Shown: piece by piece, positions 33,395 through 44,823 of the stretch
Layout: each line of letters begins with the position of its first letter
Position numbering within the stretch: position 1 is the first letter of the stretch
NCBI GenBank assembly: GCA_037127255.1
Contig: JBANSL010000004.1
Coordinates: forward strand, 49,611,702-49,675,701
DNA: 64,000 nucleotides
Origin: Persicaria tinctoria
Lineage: Eukaryota; Streptophyta; Magnoliopsida; Caryophyllales; Polygonaceae
Direction of reading: 5' to 3'
Translations under genes and position numbers: made by a program
Notes under the pieces: generated by a model
Database searches by the model: none
What the model saw: the letters and a program-made list of their open reading frames with translations, nothing else
What the model was told of the DNA's origin: nothing

Positions 33395-33560
33395 CAATAT
33401 CAACTGGAGGGGACTCGATATCGACTGCAGTATGGTCGATATCGACCGATGGTTAGGCAAAATCGACTGCTGGAGTCGGTTTTGGGTTTGCTGGTGCAGA
33501 TGGGTCGATATCGACCTATGGGTGGTCAATATCAACTAGGTGTTGGTCGATATCGACCTA
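33395..33560. repeat. TA-centred TCGA boxes in the G gag-pro linker
   Basis: Pairs near 33396/33417 (TCAATATCAA, TCGATATCGA), 33436 and 33506-33549. Centre TA throughout, with several CpG-decay variants. Confidence 0.7.
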
Positions 33561-35046
33561 CTCTATAGTGCCGTCTTTTGCTTCTCCGGTCTCTGTTTCA
33601 TGCAGTTTGCGTCCGCTCCTGAGCTTTACGGCTGCGACATGTCCGGTCTTCCCCTTAGGATTTGGTTCTGAAGATCCAGGGAGCGCAACTGACTGTTTGG
33701 GGATGCCTGCTGCTAGCTGGCCAATCTGTGTACCAATTGATTTCCTCCAGACATCGATTTCTCCAAGTTTTGTATTGATGTTCTGGAATTGATTGTTGAT
33801 GGTGCCCTGATTCTGGCGCATTTCGTCAAGGATAAGCTGTAGGTCATCCTTCCGCTGGTCCCTTTCTGGATGTCCTGGAGCTCTGTATGGCGGGGGGTTC
33901 TTGGGGTACCCTGGTTCCATTGTGGTTGTTGAAACCTTTGGTCCCCCATATTGCGATTGGGACCCCTTGCCTAAGCTACCTCTTCGTGGTGTTCTGCCAT
34001 TTGATGCAGGGCTGGTTGACAGATAGATACTTGACTTGCTCTGTGTGTGGGCACTCAGTAGTTGTGTGCTGCTGTGATCCGCATTCGATGCAGGGCTGGT
34101 TGACAGAAAGATACTTGACTTGCTTGAGGAGCTTGCGATTCTGATCACTGTAGTACTGCTCCTTGACATCCGGGTCAATCTCCTTAGAGTTTATTGGTGT
34201 CCCATACTTATTGTCGTAGTTGGTCAGCTTGTCGAGGGAAGCCCATGCGTTAGATGGCGGCATTGTCAGATACTCATAATGAGTATACGTGTTGATCCTA
34301 TCCTTAGCAGCTAGGTCAAGAGAATTAAAGAAGATCTCCTGAACGATGCAGGGTTGCTGTCAATGTGTAGGGCAGGATCGCAGTAGATCGTTATATCGTT
34401 CCCATGCTTTTGCTAGAGGCTCCCCAGGCTTCTACTTGAAAGCTGTAATCTTTTGGCGAAGGAGCGTTGTCTTGGCAGGAGGAAGGAATTTGCTGAGAAA
34501 TTCCTACTTTACTTCAGCCCATGTCGTGAGGGATCGTGGACAGAGACCTTCAAGCCACTTCAATGTTGGACAAGCCAGAGACCAACGAAAAGCCTTCATC
34601 AAGATATATTCCAAAGTGGTACCTTCAGCAAGAGTTCGGCACATATCAGTAAAGTTGGTAATATGCTGAAGAGGACATTCATTAAATCGAGCCAAGAAAG
34701 CATTATTTTTAATCTTAATTAGGAAAGGAGTGCGAATTTCATAATTATTTTCAGGGATTAGAATGGCCGATTCAGGCATGACGAGAGTCGGGTGCATGTA
34801 ATCCTCTGCAGTGGTAGGGTATTGGACAAGCTCAGCTTTCGTTTGCCTCCTTCGCTCTACCTTCTTGGTAGCTAACTCAGTGGCGAGAGCAGTATCCTTG
34901 GTGGCTAACTCAGCTCGAAGCCTCTGTATCAATTATTCTTGTGTTTCGGCAGTCTCCACGACTCTCTTTACTGTAGAGTGGATGTGTATAAGGCGTTCCG
35001 GATCGTCTAAGTCGTCAAACTCAGGTGGTTGACCAGAACGGAGCAT
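33561..35046 (-). pseudogene. Element G Gag with duplicated zinc-knuckle segment
   Basis: ATG at 35046 in the standard context (MLRSGQPPEF-like). Stops interrupt it within the first 40 codons, after WAEVK (34501-34503) and twice more before 34370. The capsid core is clear (EDYMHPTLV, FRWSLACP, LKWLEGL). At 34010-34130 the knuckle region QVKYLSVNQPC occurs twice, the first copy followed by a full C-X2-C-X4-H-X4-C and the second broken after PCI. The proline-rich YRAPGHPERDQ block and the NNQFQNINTKLGEID coiled coil follow in another frame (33558-34178). Confidence 0.8.
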
Positions 35047-35108
35047 ACAGCTGCAAAGGAACTCAAGGAAAACGTGAGATCTAACTACCTAAGGCGCGAA
35101 TGATAGCT

Positions 35109-35126
35109 TCCCTGGCAACGACGCCA
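35109..35126 (-). other. Primer binding site, tRNA-Asp type (element G)
   Basis: Plus strand TCCCTGGCAACGACGCCA, two mismatches to the tRNA-Asp 3' end. Confidence 0.88.
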
Positions 35127-35129
35127 ATT

Positions 35130-35779
35130 TGTTGTAGGAGGAAATAGAGTTTAAAGTGTAAAGAAATAGATCAAACCAGATTCCATCCCTTACAAATGAT
35201 TACAAGACTTCCTCCTGATGTAGCAGCGGGAAGTCAGGATCGATCCTCGAGGAAGCGTGTCAGCGGATCTCAAGTAGCGGAGGAATCTCACAGGCAGAAA
35301 ATCAACCAGACAGACAGAAATAACAGAGAAAAGTAGAAAAGAAACAAAAAGCAGCAAACTTGGTCGATATTGAGTGTGCTTGGTCGATATCGACCAGTCT
35401 TCTCAGCATCCTGCTCTGTTTTTTAAACGCACTTTCCCGAGTCCTCGTTCGTCGGATTGACGCATATGAGTATGCGTTGGAAATCTCTTTTAGAGGGATA
35501 CAACTCTCATGAAGACTTCAAAACTTGATTCGAAATGATAAATGGTGAAAAATGGGCATTTCTCCAGCGGCACCATCCTTAGCTTCTTCATGACTTTCCT
35601 TTAAGCTACAAAGTGCGTCCGATTTCTGCGAAATATAACAAAAACTTGTGTAGACCTCCATAATTGGCAAATAAGTGTAAACTACACAGATTTTGTATTA
35701 TTTTAACCCAAATGTATGAAATGCATGTAGAAATCGATATAAAAGTAAGTGTAAAACATGGCGAATTAGGCTTACAACA
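35130..35779 (-). repeat. 5' LTR of element G
   Basis: 650 bp, TGTTGTAGGAGG...TTACAACA. It lacks the TATA box and conserved R block found in the 1.8-2.3-kb LTRs. One TCGA pair at 35363/35383 (TCGATATTGA, TCGATATCGA). Confidence 0.9.
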
Positions 35780-36079
35780 AAAATCTAACCCAATACCTAA
35801 TTATAAAGTTAATTCCATCAAACAACCCATAAGTTTAGAAACTTTAGTCATTGGCAATTTAGCTCCTCAAGTCCAATCCAATATCCTCGCCGCTCCATAT
35901 TAAAGCTTGAATTTCCACAATATCGCTTTCAAAGTGCCTGAAATCAATAAAAACCCGGTGTAGACTCCGAAAATGCAAAATAAACAAAATAAAATATAAA
36001 AGATGATAAATATGCATGAAAATGATCTAAACTAATAAGCAAATGCAACCTTAAAATATGACTAAATTAGATGTCATCA

Positions 36080-36117
36080 AATCACCCCATGCTTGAACCT
36101 TGCTTGTCCTCAAGCAA
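36080..36117 (-). other. Terminal polypurine tract and AGGA hairpin (element I)
   Basis: Minus strand: TTGCTTG-AGGA-CAAGCAA (36117 to 36100), then AAGCATGGGGTGATT and the LTR. Confidence 0.8.
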
Positions 36118-37462
36118 GAACAAGTGTAAAGATTTCACAAGAAGGATTTCGATTTCTATCCAAGCTAAGCTATGTATTTGCTCATATAGATCTAGACATT
36201 GGGTTCAAAACAAGATAAGCAAATCATACAAGAGACAAAATCTTGACATCAATTCCAAAACCTCGTATAGGATAAATTTTTGTGGATCGCTCTCATTCTT
36301 GTACTTAGGGTTAAATATTCTGCTCAAGCTCAAATCTTGAAAACTCATCTACCATAAGCTTGAATTAGTGTCCTAACTCTCCATCACTTGGACTATGCAC
36401 ATAAACATAAATCATGAGGTCTTTTCATGGGTTTTAATGGGGCCAAGGTAAGAAATAAAGGGTATGAAATTCTTTGGCTTGTGGTGCTAAATCCGGGAAA
36501 TAGAATTACTTCTTAAACTACAACCACAATTCAACTCTTTTCTCAGCACACATACCAAATTTCTCACAACAATCACATCACATAATCAAATAAACTCAAA
36601 ACTCTCAACTTTTGATAACTCATTCCATTTTTACAAATTATTCTTTAGTGATGAAGAAGAATTTATTCTCTTTTTTTTCTTTCTTTTTTTCATTTCATTT
36701 CTTTCTTCTCTTTTTTTTTTTCCTTTTTTTTTTGTTAACTTCATCACAAAGAACTTGCAACTTAAGCACAAAACCCCCACTCAATACATAATCACTCAAA
36801 GCCAAGTATTCTCAGTTTCCCACAAAACGACACATAAATCTATTTCATCTTAATTCCCGGATGGGTAAACAAGGCTAAAATAGGCTTACAGAAGATTTGG
36901 TGGAGCTACAAATAAATAGGCAATGAGGCTCAACGGGCTTCAAGCTAAGGATATACTCATGGGTAGGAAGGGAATAATAGGCTAACAAAAATTACCCCCG
37001 TCATGTTTATGCAATGCACACAAGTCATATATGTGATCTCGAGAGGTTCTAACGCAAGTTCTGAAGATAGAGCAATCAAGATGAGTAATTCACACACAAA
37101 AGAAAGAGGACTCATGATGTCGGCCCTAGGCTTAGAAGCTCACGACTTTTGCCTTAGATTCTCAATCTCAACAAGTCTCAAGATGATTAGTTTTGAAATA
37201 ATTATAACATAAACCCAATAATCCAAATGATCAAAAGATTTTTTAACATGCCTTAGAGAATATGATCAACCAATTTCAATCAAGGAAGTGACATGTTCTT
37301 CAAGAAGAGCAAGGGATTTTTAATAGCAAGGGTTCATCTAAAAACATCTATATGCAAATAAAATGCAATGTATGAAATGGACATGAAAAAAAATTAAAAA
37401 AAATGAAAAATTTATATGCAAAAACGGAGTTACACATAAGCTACATGTGAATTTCAAGTGAG
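36118..37462 (-). other. Non-coding internal region of I between polypurine tracts
   Basis: AT-rich with T/C-rich tracts near 36670-36735. No ORF supported. Position equivalent to the spacer regions of B, F, G and H. Confidence 0.6.
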
Positions 37463-37503
37463 TTACCCCCACCCCATGCTTAAATCCTGCTTTGTCCTCA
37501 AAG
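37463..37503 (-). other. Central polypurine tract and AGGA hairpin (element I)
   Basis: Minus strand: CTTTG-AGGA-CAAAG (37503 to 37490), then AAGCATGGGGTGGGGGTAA. The stem sequence differs from all the others while pairing is kept. Confidence 0.8.
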
Positions 37504-38519
37504 TAGAGAAAAAGAATGAGTAAGGGAAGAGGAAACTCACTAAAGAATCAGGCACACTCGAGGAAAATTCAAGTAATCCTAATCCGAGGTAGTAGTGCAA
37601 GAATTGTTTTGGAACCATCTGTGATATTTGATCAAATTTCTGCGGCATCTCCTTTAGTTTTTGGGCCAGTACACAACACAAAAACAGCAGCAATGCAAGC
37701 CTCACAAGTACAACACTATCACATCAGCAACAAGGATCCAATAATCAATAAAATTCAGCACTTTCACAACTCAAATGCCAGCATGATCAAATCAAAATCA
37801 CCCAAACAAAATCAACCCTAGGTGACAAGCACTTAAGATCAAACAGACTATATGAAATCATCACATATAACCTACAAAAGTCAACATAATGATCAAAAGC
37901 CAAGTTTTAATCAAAATAAGTATTTAGTTGCACTCAATCACATGCCGAAAACAATAAAAGAATTCAAGTGACTTCATAGAGTGCAAAACTAGCAAGAATT
38001 AGAAGTGCACCTAGACCATCACACATTCAAATTGGAAACACTACCACAAGCAACCTCATGCTTAGAAATTTAGCAAGTTCACATGTCAATTCAATACAAC
38101 ACAAACTTCAAAAATTTCTAATCACAATCCTCACCAAATTCAAAAGTTCGAATTGATGAATCCAACACACGTGTTTATTTGACTTTCAATTGACCACAAA
38201 TCCGAAATTTAAGCAAGTCACTAAATTTATCAATAATCACACATATCTTGCAAAAACTGAAGAACACAATAGTCAAAATAAACACAAGCTGCAATGGAAT
38301 CCAAGCATCGAGGATCATGAGATGCAATAGGTAAGAATTAAGCACAAAGGGTCTCATGAACTCATTCAAATCACAAATCCCAAATTTTCCAAATCAATTC
38401 CATCAACTTTAGCCCTAAAAATTGAAATTTGCAAATTATCATGAACCATAGCAAGCAATGTATAGGAAAAATCAAAGTACAAGGGACAAGACTTGAGGAT
38501 ACATACCGAAAGTGTGGAG

Positions 38520-39150
38520 AAGGGGGGAATAGGGAATCTAGCTTGAGCACACAAAGCAGACGAGGAGGGTGCTCGGGGCTGGTGAGTTGCTCGTGCGAGT
38601 GCCTAGGTGAGCGCGAGGGCTGGTGATATTGGGTGTCGGCGCCGGACAGAGGGAGAAGGAGAGGCTATCTGTGCAGTGAGCGGCGAGGAAAGCGGCGGGT
38701 AGTAGACGCTGGAGAAGGTGATGGTGTTGAAGTGGGCGGGAGAGAGCAGTGTTAGGGCGGAATCCGGGAGGTAGTGCGAACGTCGTGGGGCAGTGGGATC
38801 GGGAAAGCAGACAGAAGAAGAAGAGGGAAAGAAGGAGGCGGGCTGGTGGCGGTCAGAGAGATCCAGGCGAGAGCGGGGTGGTGTGAAGATTGGGTACGGA
38901 TGTCGCCGGCGTTGGTGTGGTGAGCGGCGATGATGGTGTTGAAGGTGGGCGGGGAGAGAGCAGTGGTGGGGCGAAATCCGGGAGACGAGAGGGAGAGTGG
39001 TGGTGTGTGCATTGTGTGTGAGGGGTTCGGTGAAGAGGAGTGCCGGATGTGGGTCTGAATGACGGGGGAAGTTGGAAACAAAAGATGAAAATTTTTCTTT
39101 TTTTTGGGGAAGGATGCACGCGGGCGCGCACTTAAAACGCACGCCCGCTC
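38520..39150. repeat. GC-rich insert with internal duplication in element I
   Basis: Strikingly G-rich on the plus strand compared with its AT-rich surroundings. Two similar blocks (about 38677-38772 and 38922-38992) share GATGGTGTTGAAG, GGGCGGG-GAGAGCAGTG and AATCCGGGAG. Open frames across it on the minus strand are low-complexity Pro/Ser/His/Arg and I do not treat them as genes. It could be a captured 5' region of a host gene. Confidence 0.55.
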
Positions 39151-39265
39151 ACCTGCTTGCTAGGAATGCTCAATTTAGGTGCAGTTAAATTTTTTAAATT
39201 TTTTTTTAAATAGATGAAGTGCATAATAGCAAACAATCCTAACTAAAATCAAATAAAAGGAGAAC

Positions 39266-39739
39266 TTATCTTAGGTTTACCCGAAAACGTTTGAACCTTC
39301 CCGAATGGATGGTCCATGGCTCGATCCACCCGTCTAGTAAAGTCTTTTCGGGGCGATATAATTGGGCTCCATTGAAGTTCAAGCTCCCAAAAGATGAGCT
39401 CTTCTCTTTAGCATCATGTTCCTTTGTGTGTTCACCGTTACCACCATCTTCGAATAGAAAGACTTCCTCTTGGGATTTGTTGTATGGAGGTAGGTCAATG
39501 AAAACATCCTCTAAAAGGTCATCTATATGCCACTTGGAGAGTAGTCCAGCAAATGCCCCAAATCGTTCCTTAACATTCTCTTGAACCATCACTTCAGAAA
39601 ATAACGACGGTGACATGTATAGTCGGGGAACAACCATTCCGGGTTCTTTTCTAGATTTCTCCTCCCCTGGATCATCAATCTCAGGCACCTTAGACTCATG
39701 TATATGCTCTTCCAGACATTCCTCAATCTCAATAGACAC
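39266..39739 (-). pseudogene. Element I ORF with PW-x2-HSGRFK motif
   Basis: 157 codons. An acidic N-terminal part (EIEECLEEHIHE), a middle with FAGLLSKWHIDDLLEDVFIDLPPY, then LDGWIEPWTIHSGRFKRFRVN at the C-terminus. The last motif is shared with element F (22999-23355), whose protein otherwise differs. No known domain. The conserved end in two divergent elements suggests a real element-encoded protein. The frame has no upstream gag in this copy. Confidence 0.5.
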
Positions 39740-40283
39740 GAAAGTGCAATTGTCATTGTGATTGTCACTGACATCTGTTTGGCTCGGGAGGCTCTCTGGA
39801 GCAGTTTGAGTATTCTTGGTAAGTTGAGCAATTTGAGCTTCAATTGCCTTAACCTTAGTGAGTAGCTCCTCCGTTGATGGGTGTGAATAAGGTCTTTGCT
39901 CGGAAGGAGGTTGTGAATAAGGTCGAAACTAAAATCTTATTGGAGCCCTTTCATAAGAGTGATTGCTATCATGATACTCATCAGAATTGCACCTATGGTA
40001 TATATCATCAGCATCCTCGTAGATGGGGGCCCACAACACCGGGCATTCAGAGATCATATGCCCAAAACCCCCCACAAAACTCGCAATGGGCACGTGTCAC
40101 ATACATCGAGAATTGATTTTCACCCGTGGCATGACCAGCAGATGAAAAAACATCACAATATGGATTGTAGTTCATCTTTAGAAGAACACACCTGAAATCA
40201 CAAAAAGATAGAAAAAAAAAATCAAAAGCAAAAGAAAGACTTAGCAAACTAGTTTATAGAAACAACCAAATACTATCAATAAT
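39740..40283 (-). other. 5' internal region of element I
   Basis: Holds only a short frame (40047-40247) with a C-x2-C (CEFC) motif that could be a knuckle remnant. Otherwise no supported coding. Confidence 0.35.
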
Positions 40284-40301
40284 TTCCCGGCAACGGCGCC
40301 A
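40284..40301 (-). other. Primer binding site, tRNA-Asp type (element I)
   Basis: Plus strand TTCCCGGCAACGGCGCCA, one mismatch to the tRNA-Asp 3' end. Confidence 0.9.
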
Positions 40302-40306
40302 AAACT

Positions 40307-40459
40307 TGATGTGGTCTAAACCAACACAAGAATAGTGTACCCTAAACCAACCTCGCAATATCCTCGCCGCTCCATATAAAAGATGATAAATATGCATAAA
40401 AATGATCTAAACTAATATGCGAATGCAACCTAAAAATATGACTAAATTAGATGTCATCA
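40307..40459 (-). repeat. 5' LTR of element I with large internal deletion
   Basis: Only 153 bp: the first about 58 bp and last about 95 bp of the LTR are joined at CTCGCAA/TATCCTCGCC. The 3' LTR is about 1.35 kb. The termini and TSD prove that it is a true LTR copy and not a fragment. Confidence 0.88.
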
Positions 40460-40464
40460 GTAAG

Positions 40465-41926
40465 TTCGACTACAATTCGACGTCAATTAGGGACACCGAA
40501 AATGGGTCTTCCAAACTTACCACTGCTCATTGATGTGCAATGTTTCTATGGAATTGATTCAGGGTCAAAGGCGTTGAGCTATGGCTGCGGAAATGTGGAC
40601 CAATGGACATGAATAGATTAGTTTAGAATCCTAACAGCCCTTTGAACATCCTTTCATAACTCCTTCGTATGAAATCGAAATTAAGAAAAAACTAAAGGTT
40701 TTGGAAACTAGACTTACCGAGCTTCAATTCCATATAAAGAATAGGGGGTTTGAGCGAAAGGCGACAAAGAACGAGGTCCTGCAAGCCGTCGCAGTATTCG
40801 CTCAGTCTGGGATTTTCCTGGGCACTTCCATCCGCCTTGATGCTTCTAAAAATCTTGAATCATTTAGAATTTGGCCATGACTTGTGAATAAAATTTGTAT
40901 TACACGGAGTTGTCTTTGAAACGTGCTATTAACGGATAGAGACAACCCATCACAGCCTCCTAGGGGCATCCCGCAAGAACTTGTCGACAGTTGATATAGT
41001 TTCGAACGCTGTTGTACTTCAACATCCGTAATTTCCTAATGCCTGATTGGAATTGAATTAAATTAGAGGCAATGGAAAGTAGACTTACAGATCTACGATT
41101 TGGTATAAAGAATTTCAAATTCCGTGGAGAAATGAGGAAGAAAGAAGGGTCGGAAGTTGCTGTAGAAACCAGTCAGCACAGTGGCTCGATTCGAATCTTG
41201 AGCGGCTACTGGGCGTCATGTTTGAGTTGCGTCGGTGGACCTGGCTACGTGCTACCTCTCTTGGGACTTGATCACGGTGCAGTGGTGGTCGTCTGCGTCG
41301 GTTGTCGCAAAGCTCTGGTGCCCGACGACAATCTCCAGTTGAGAGAGAAAGATGAATTTGTGAGTACATAGGGAGTGGGAGGAGCTATTTGAAGGCAGAA
41401 GGTAATTATAGGGTGAGATGATTTGGATCCATCTTCCAAAGATTCGACGTGGTTGAAGAGGATTATTACGCCAACAACCGGATTTGCTCGGAATCAAATC
41501 TTTCAAAAGAATCGGAACTGATTGTTGCTCCGCATTGTTAACTATTCTGGGAAGTAGATATAATAAATATATCTATATATATTGAGTTATATATATTATA
41601 TTTATAGACATTTGTCGATACGAATTAAACGTCGTAGTGAGATGTGAATGAGTTTTAAAAACTTTAACTAGTGAACCAAAAAGATTTTTATCATATGCGG
41701 AATAATAAAATATCACAAACGTTATATTATATATTTTACATAAATTAAAAATAAATTATGAATTTCTCTAAATAAAAATAAAAATACTAATTTATTTACT
41801 ACATATGTGTATTATACATAACTAAACACCAAAATGAAATGCCCCGAATTTTTTTTTGGGATATAATATAATGAAGATTTACTTATTTAAATTAGAAAAG
41901 AAATACCCAAAAATACTTTGGGGTAT
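40465..41926. other. Unassigned DNA between I and J
   Basis: 40465-41560 contains a diverged tandem duplication about 380 bp apart (blocks with GGAAA-AGACTTAC...TATAAAGAAT at about 40690-40745 and 41065-41115), perhaps from an older LTR. 41560-41926 is very AT-rich. No gene supported. Confidence 0.4.
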
Positions 41927-42386
41927 TTCATACCATGTGCGATAGGTAATGCTAGCTTCACCAAAGTTATATTAGACCTAGGTGCTTCAATTAATGTTAT
42001 GTCTTATAACTTGTACATGTTTTTATGTCTCAATTCATTGTTTGAAAACTGGTGTTACTATACAACTCGCTGATCGTTCTAGTATTAAGCCTAGAGGAGT
42101 TGTTGAAAATGTGTTGGTTAAGGTAAATGATTTGATTTTCCCAGCAGATTTCTTCATTCTAGACATGGAATAAGGTACGCCTGAAACCCCGATTATCTTG
42201 GGAAGGCCATTCTTGCGAACGGCTAAGACTAAGATTGATTGTTTTGAAGGTTCACTAACTATGGAGTTTGATGGTAGAAAGATTGAATTTTCTATATTTG
42301 AGCCTATTGTTTCTTCTGCCAATGATTCCGTAGATGTTCTTGACTCTAATGAAATAATCACCGGAATGAATCAAATGCTTTGTTAG
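41927..42386 (+). pseudogene. Athila-like aspartic protease (element J)
   Basis: From FIPCAIGNASFTKV, then D-L-G-A-S-I-N-V-M-S with the catalytic codon at 41975-41977. A frameshift near 42035-42050 moves to the frame with LADRSSIKPRGVVENVLVKV, FPADFFILDME, a stop at 42172, then ILGRPFLRTAKTKID and EFDGRKIEFSIF. It is clearly a different family from the protease of A, D, G and H. The remaining 42387-42700 is an acidic linker with stops. Confidence 0.85.
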
Positions 42387-43377
42387 ACGCTTCTGCTGAA
42401 ATTGAATATATGAATCTTGAGTTTTCTAACAAAGATGAAATTGGATTAGGGAAAGATGACATTGAAAAGAAAATTGAGAATTTGTTTAAGTCGCATGAAA
42501 ATGTGTCTCATTCAAATAATTATATTGCTATTCCCTATGAAAATTTGATTCCTAATAATGTTTAGGTTTTTGCAATTGCAGGACAACCTCTCGGGGTTAC
42601 TCATTTCAAGAAGGAATCGATGGATGCTATTGATGGCTATGTCGGAAAAGTTTCTAAAGTTCCGCCTCTTATTCTGAAAAGAACAAGTGTGGGGGATCTC
42701 GGTGGAACAACTTGATCAAGATTACATCACCCCGCCGCCTGTGTGTCTGCCTGACGAATCCGAATTTTGGTAAACTTGGAAGGGAAGTTTCTATCTTTTT
42801 GTTTTGGTTATTTTCCGAGTTTGGTTATTTATTTTTATGTTTTATAGGATTAGATTGTTTTATTTTATTTTGGTTCTAGGATTAGGTTATTTCTTATCTA
42901 TTTTAGGTTAGATTACCTTTTATCTATCTTAGGTTAGTATTTTATCTCTTATTTGTCTTCTATTTTACTTTAGGATTAGATTTTTCTTTTTAGGAATAGT
43001 TTACTTATTTCCTAGGACTAGATTTATATCTTTTCTATTTCTATTTTATCTAGATCTAATATTTTCCTTTTTCTTTTTGATAGATTTCCTTCCAACTCAC
43101 TATATAATATTTCTCCTTATTTGTGGATCAATTAGACTTGCTCAAGAGGAATCTCAAGAATACCAATAGTCTACTGGAATCCAATCTAACTACCTAAAGC
43201 CTTGCGTTTCAATCGATTCAATCCACCAAAACACTTTCTGCCACTACCCTACATCCACAAAAATCAATCTTTACCCATTCCATTCCCTTACCTAACACAA
43301 AAGAACCTTTTGAAACCAAGTTTGGAGGTGTGGACGTCGGTTCTCCAACGTTTTCACTCGGATTTGTGGTTCTACGT

Positions 43378-43440
43378 ACATGGCGCCCACCGCCCCTACC
43401 ACGGCGCCCGCTGCCCCTGCCACGACGCCCACCGCCTCTA
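43378..43440 (+). repeat. GGCGCCC-type short tandem repeat in element J
   Basis: Three imperfect units of about 21 bp (GGCGCCCACCGCCCCTACCA and variants). A similar GGCGCMCGCCGCCCC motif occurs at 46571-46603 near the 3' LTR. Confidence 0.7.
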
Positions 43441-43501
43441 CATCGAGCCCCAATTTTTGTCGTTTTTGTGGACTTTCTTCGGTTTTTCCTTGAGTTACGC
43501 C

Positions 43502-44694
43502 ATGTCGTCTGCTCCTATCAACAACAAGGCACCATCCTACTTCGACAACACAGATTTGCTATGCTGGAATGCATTTGGAAAGTGCACCTACACGTCTACC
43601 ATGTTCTTTGATGAAATTACTTTGAGACGGTTCGGCCTATTTGAGTCGGTGCTCGAGTTGATGGCACATGGAGAGCTGCGTGATTTTATTGGCAGAAGAG
43701 CTCCCACCTACCCCTGCTTGGTGAAGGAGTTCCTTACTACGTTATAGGTAATATCCCTCAAGGATGTTCGTTTTCGATTGCAAGGAAGAGCTTGTAATTC
43801 GTCATATGCGGCGATGGGAATTGCTTTTGGAGTTACGAAGAAGTGCTCTAGGAAGTGGAATAATGCCATGCGGGTTCTTGATTCAGCAGAGATTTGGAGG
43901 AAATTGAAAAGAACGCCTGAGCACTTCAAAGATTTCAAACTTGATGATATGGTTACCCATCCTGTTCTTCGCCTCTGTCTGCGAGTTTTGAGCTCAACAT
44001 TCTATGAGTCTGGAAGTACTACTATTGTTGATCCTGGTGTGATTGATCTCATATATTGCATGATTCCTGAGTTTACCATAGTACCGGATTGGGTACTCCT
44101 ATTTTTGAGGATGTCGTATAGGGTTTGTGGCCAGCACAACGAGAATTATCCTCTTGTCACCCCTTTTGGAGGCATGTTCACACTTCTAGAAATCATGGTG
44201 TCGATGTTAGTTCACTGTAGCCTGTGAGTCACTCTTATATGTGGGACATCGATGCTCTTGTGTTTGCAAGGATGTTAGAAAAATTGTAGTTACCATATGC
44301 TATTGAGAGATTTCGGTGGTTATCTGGACCTCTGCAGTCTCATCGTTAGTATTTGCCTACTATTTTACACGTGTGGTTGAAGTTAGTTGATTTCCGTCGA
44401 AGCCATGTCCCTGTTGATACTCAATTGCGGAAGCCTGGCGACATTGTGGCCCCTGCGAGCGATGTTGAAGATATGCAGATCGAGATGACGCCTCCTACGG
44501 TTCAAGATACCTCGCGCATTACCTTCCTGGAGAAGAAATTTGCTGAATTCGAAAAGCGGCAGACAAATGTGTTGATGAAACTTACAAAGTCCCATGCGAT
44601 TCTGGTTGGGAAGATCGATCAATTACATAAGATGTGTCTCTTATTGATGGATTTGATCAATCAGCTGTCTGAAACCCAGACCTTGCCTTCATAG
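43502..44694 (+). pseudogene. Athila-like ORF downstream of pol (env position)
   Basis: In-frame ATG at 43502 (MSSAPINNKAPSYF). The frame has a TAG at 43745-43747, ends at 44227, and continues after a frameshift at 44353-44694. Recognisable segments: APTYPCLVKEFLTTL, LQGRACNSSYAAMGIAFGV, LMAHGELRDFIGR. The last part is a likely coiled coil (FLEKKFAEFEKRQTNVLMKL). It resembles the plant-specific protein encoded after pol in Athila-like elements, whose role is unknown. I see no convincing transmembrane segment. Confidence 0.6.
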
Positions 44695-44766
44695 TAATTG
44701 GTCAGTCATTTGATTCTTTCAAACCCTTTATTTTTATATTTTCATTGTTCTTTTTTGTGTTTCTAT

Positions 44767-44823
44767 GCATTGAGGACAATGCCACATATAAGTGTGTGTG
44801 TGGTGGGGGGGGGGGGGGGGAGA
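44767..44823 (+). other. AGGA hairpin and G-rich polypurine tract (element J)
   Basis: GCATTG-AGGA-CAATGC (44767-44782), then an alternating GT stretch and a run of about 16 G (about 44805-44820) ending GAG. It is the Athila-family counterpart of the central PPT modules in B, F, G, H and I. The G run length may be unreliable. Confidence 0.7.

Larger units (their letters stand above)
27298..35779 (-). mobile_element. Element G: gag-pro-tail LTR retrotransposon nested in I
   Basis: Perfect target-site duplication AAAAT (27293-27297 and 35780-35784). Short LTRs (650 bp) that match the F-type LTR with its middle of about 1.2 kb missing in both copies, so the deletion preceded insertion. Gag, protease and the integrase-like tail are present but decayed. 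Its 3' LTR/PPT junction is replaced by a CACTA-like segment. Confidence 0.9.
26244..36079 (-). repeat. 3' LTR of element I, split by element G
   Basis: 26244-27297 and 35785-36079, about 1.35 kb once G and one AAAAT copy are removed. A degenerate relative of the conserved R block (GGGTTCACCCCACCCCTAGA) is near 27000-27020. It is an older or distinct LTR family without TCGA arrays. Confidence 0.85.
26244..40459 (-). mobile_element. Element I: LTR retrotransposon hosting element G
   Basis: The outer boundaries are certain: TGATGTGGTCTAAACC at the left of both LTRs, AGATGTCATCA at the right, and a perfect 5-bp target-site duplication GTAAG (26239-26243 and 40460-40464). 3' LTR 26244-36079 (interrupted by G), terminal and central PPT modules, a GC-rich insert, an ORF with the HSGRFK motif, PBS, and a severely deleted 5' LTR of 153 bp. 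No gag, protease or polymerase recognised. Confidence 0.9.

Noticed and set aside
38603..39142. 179-codon minus-strand ORF in element I
   Set aside because: Low-complexity Pro/Ser/His/Arg peptide from a G-rich block, with several overlapping frames of similar length and no domain.
40465..41560. Possible host gene between I and J
   Set aside because: Short frames only, contains a diverged internal duplication with TATA-like blocks. More like an old LTR, but not assignable.
44805..44820. Run of about 16 G as a special signal
   Set aside because: Part of a polypurine tract; homopolymer length is prone to sequencing error, so its exact length should not be interpreted.
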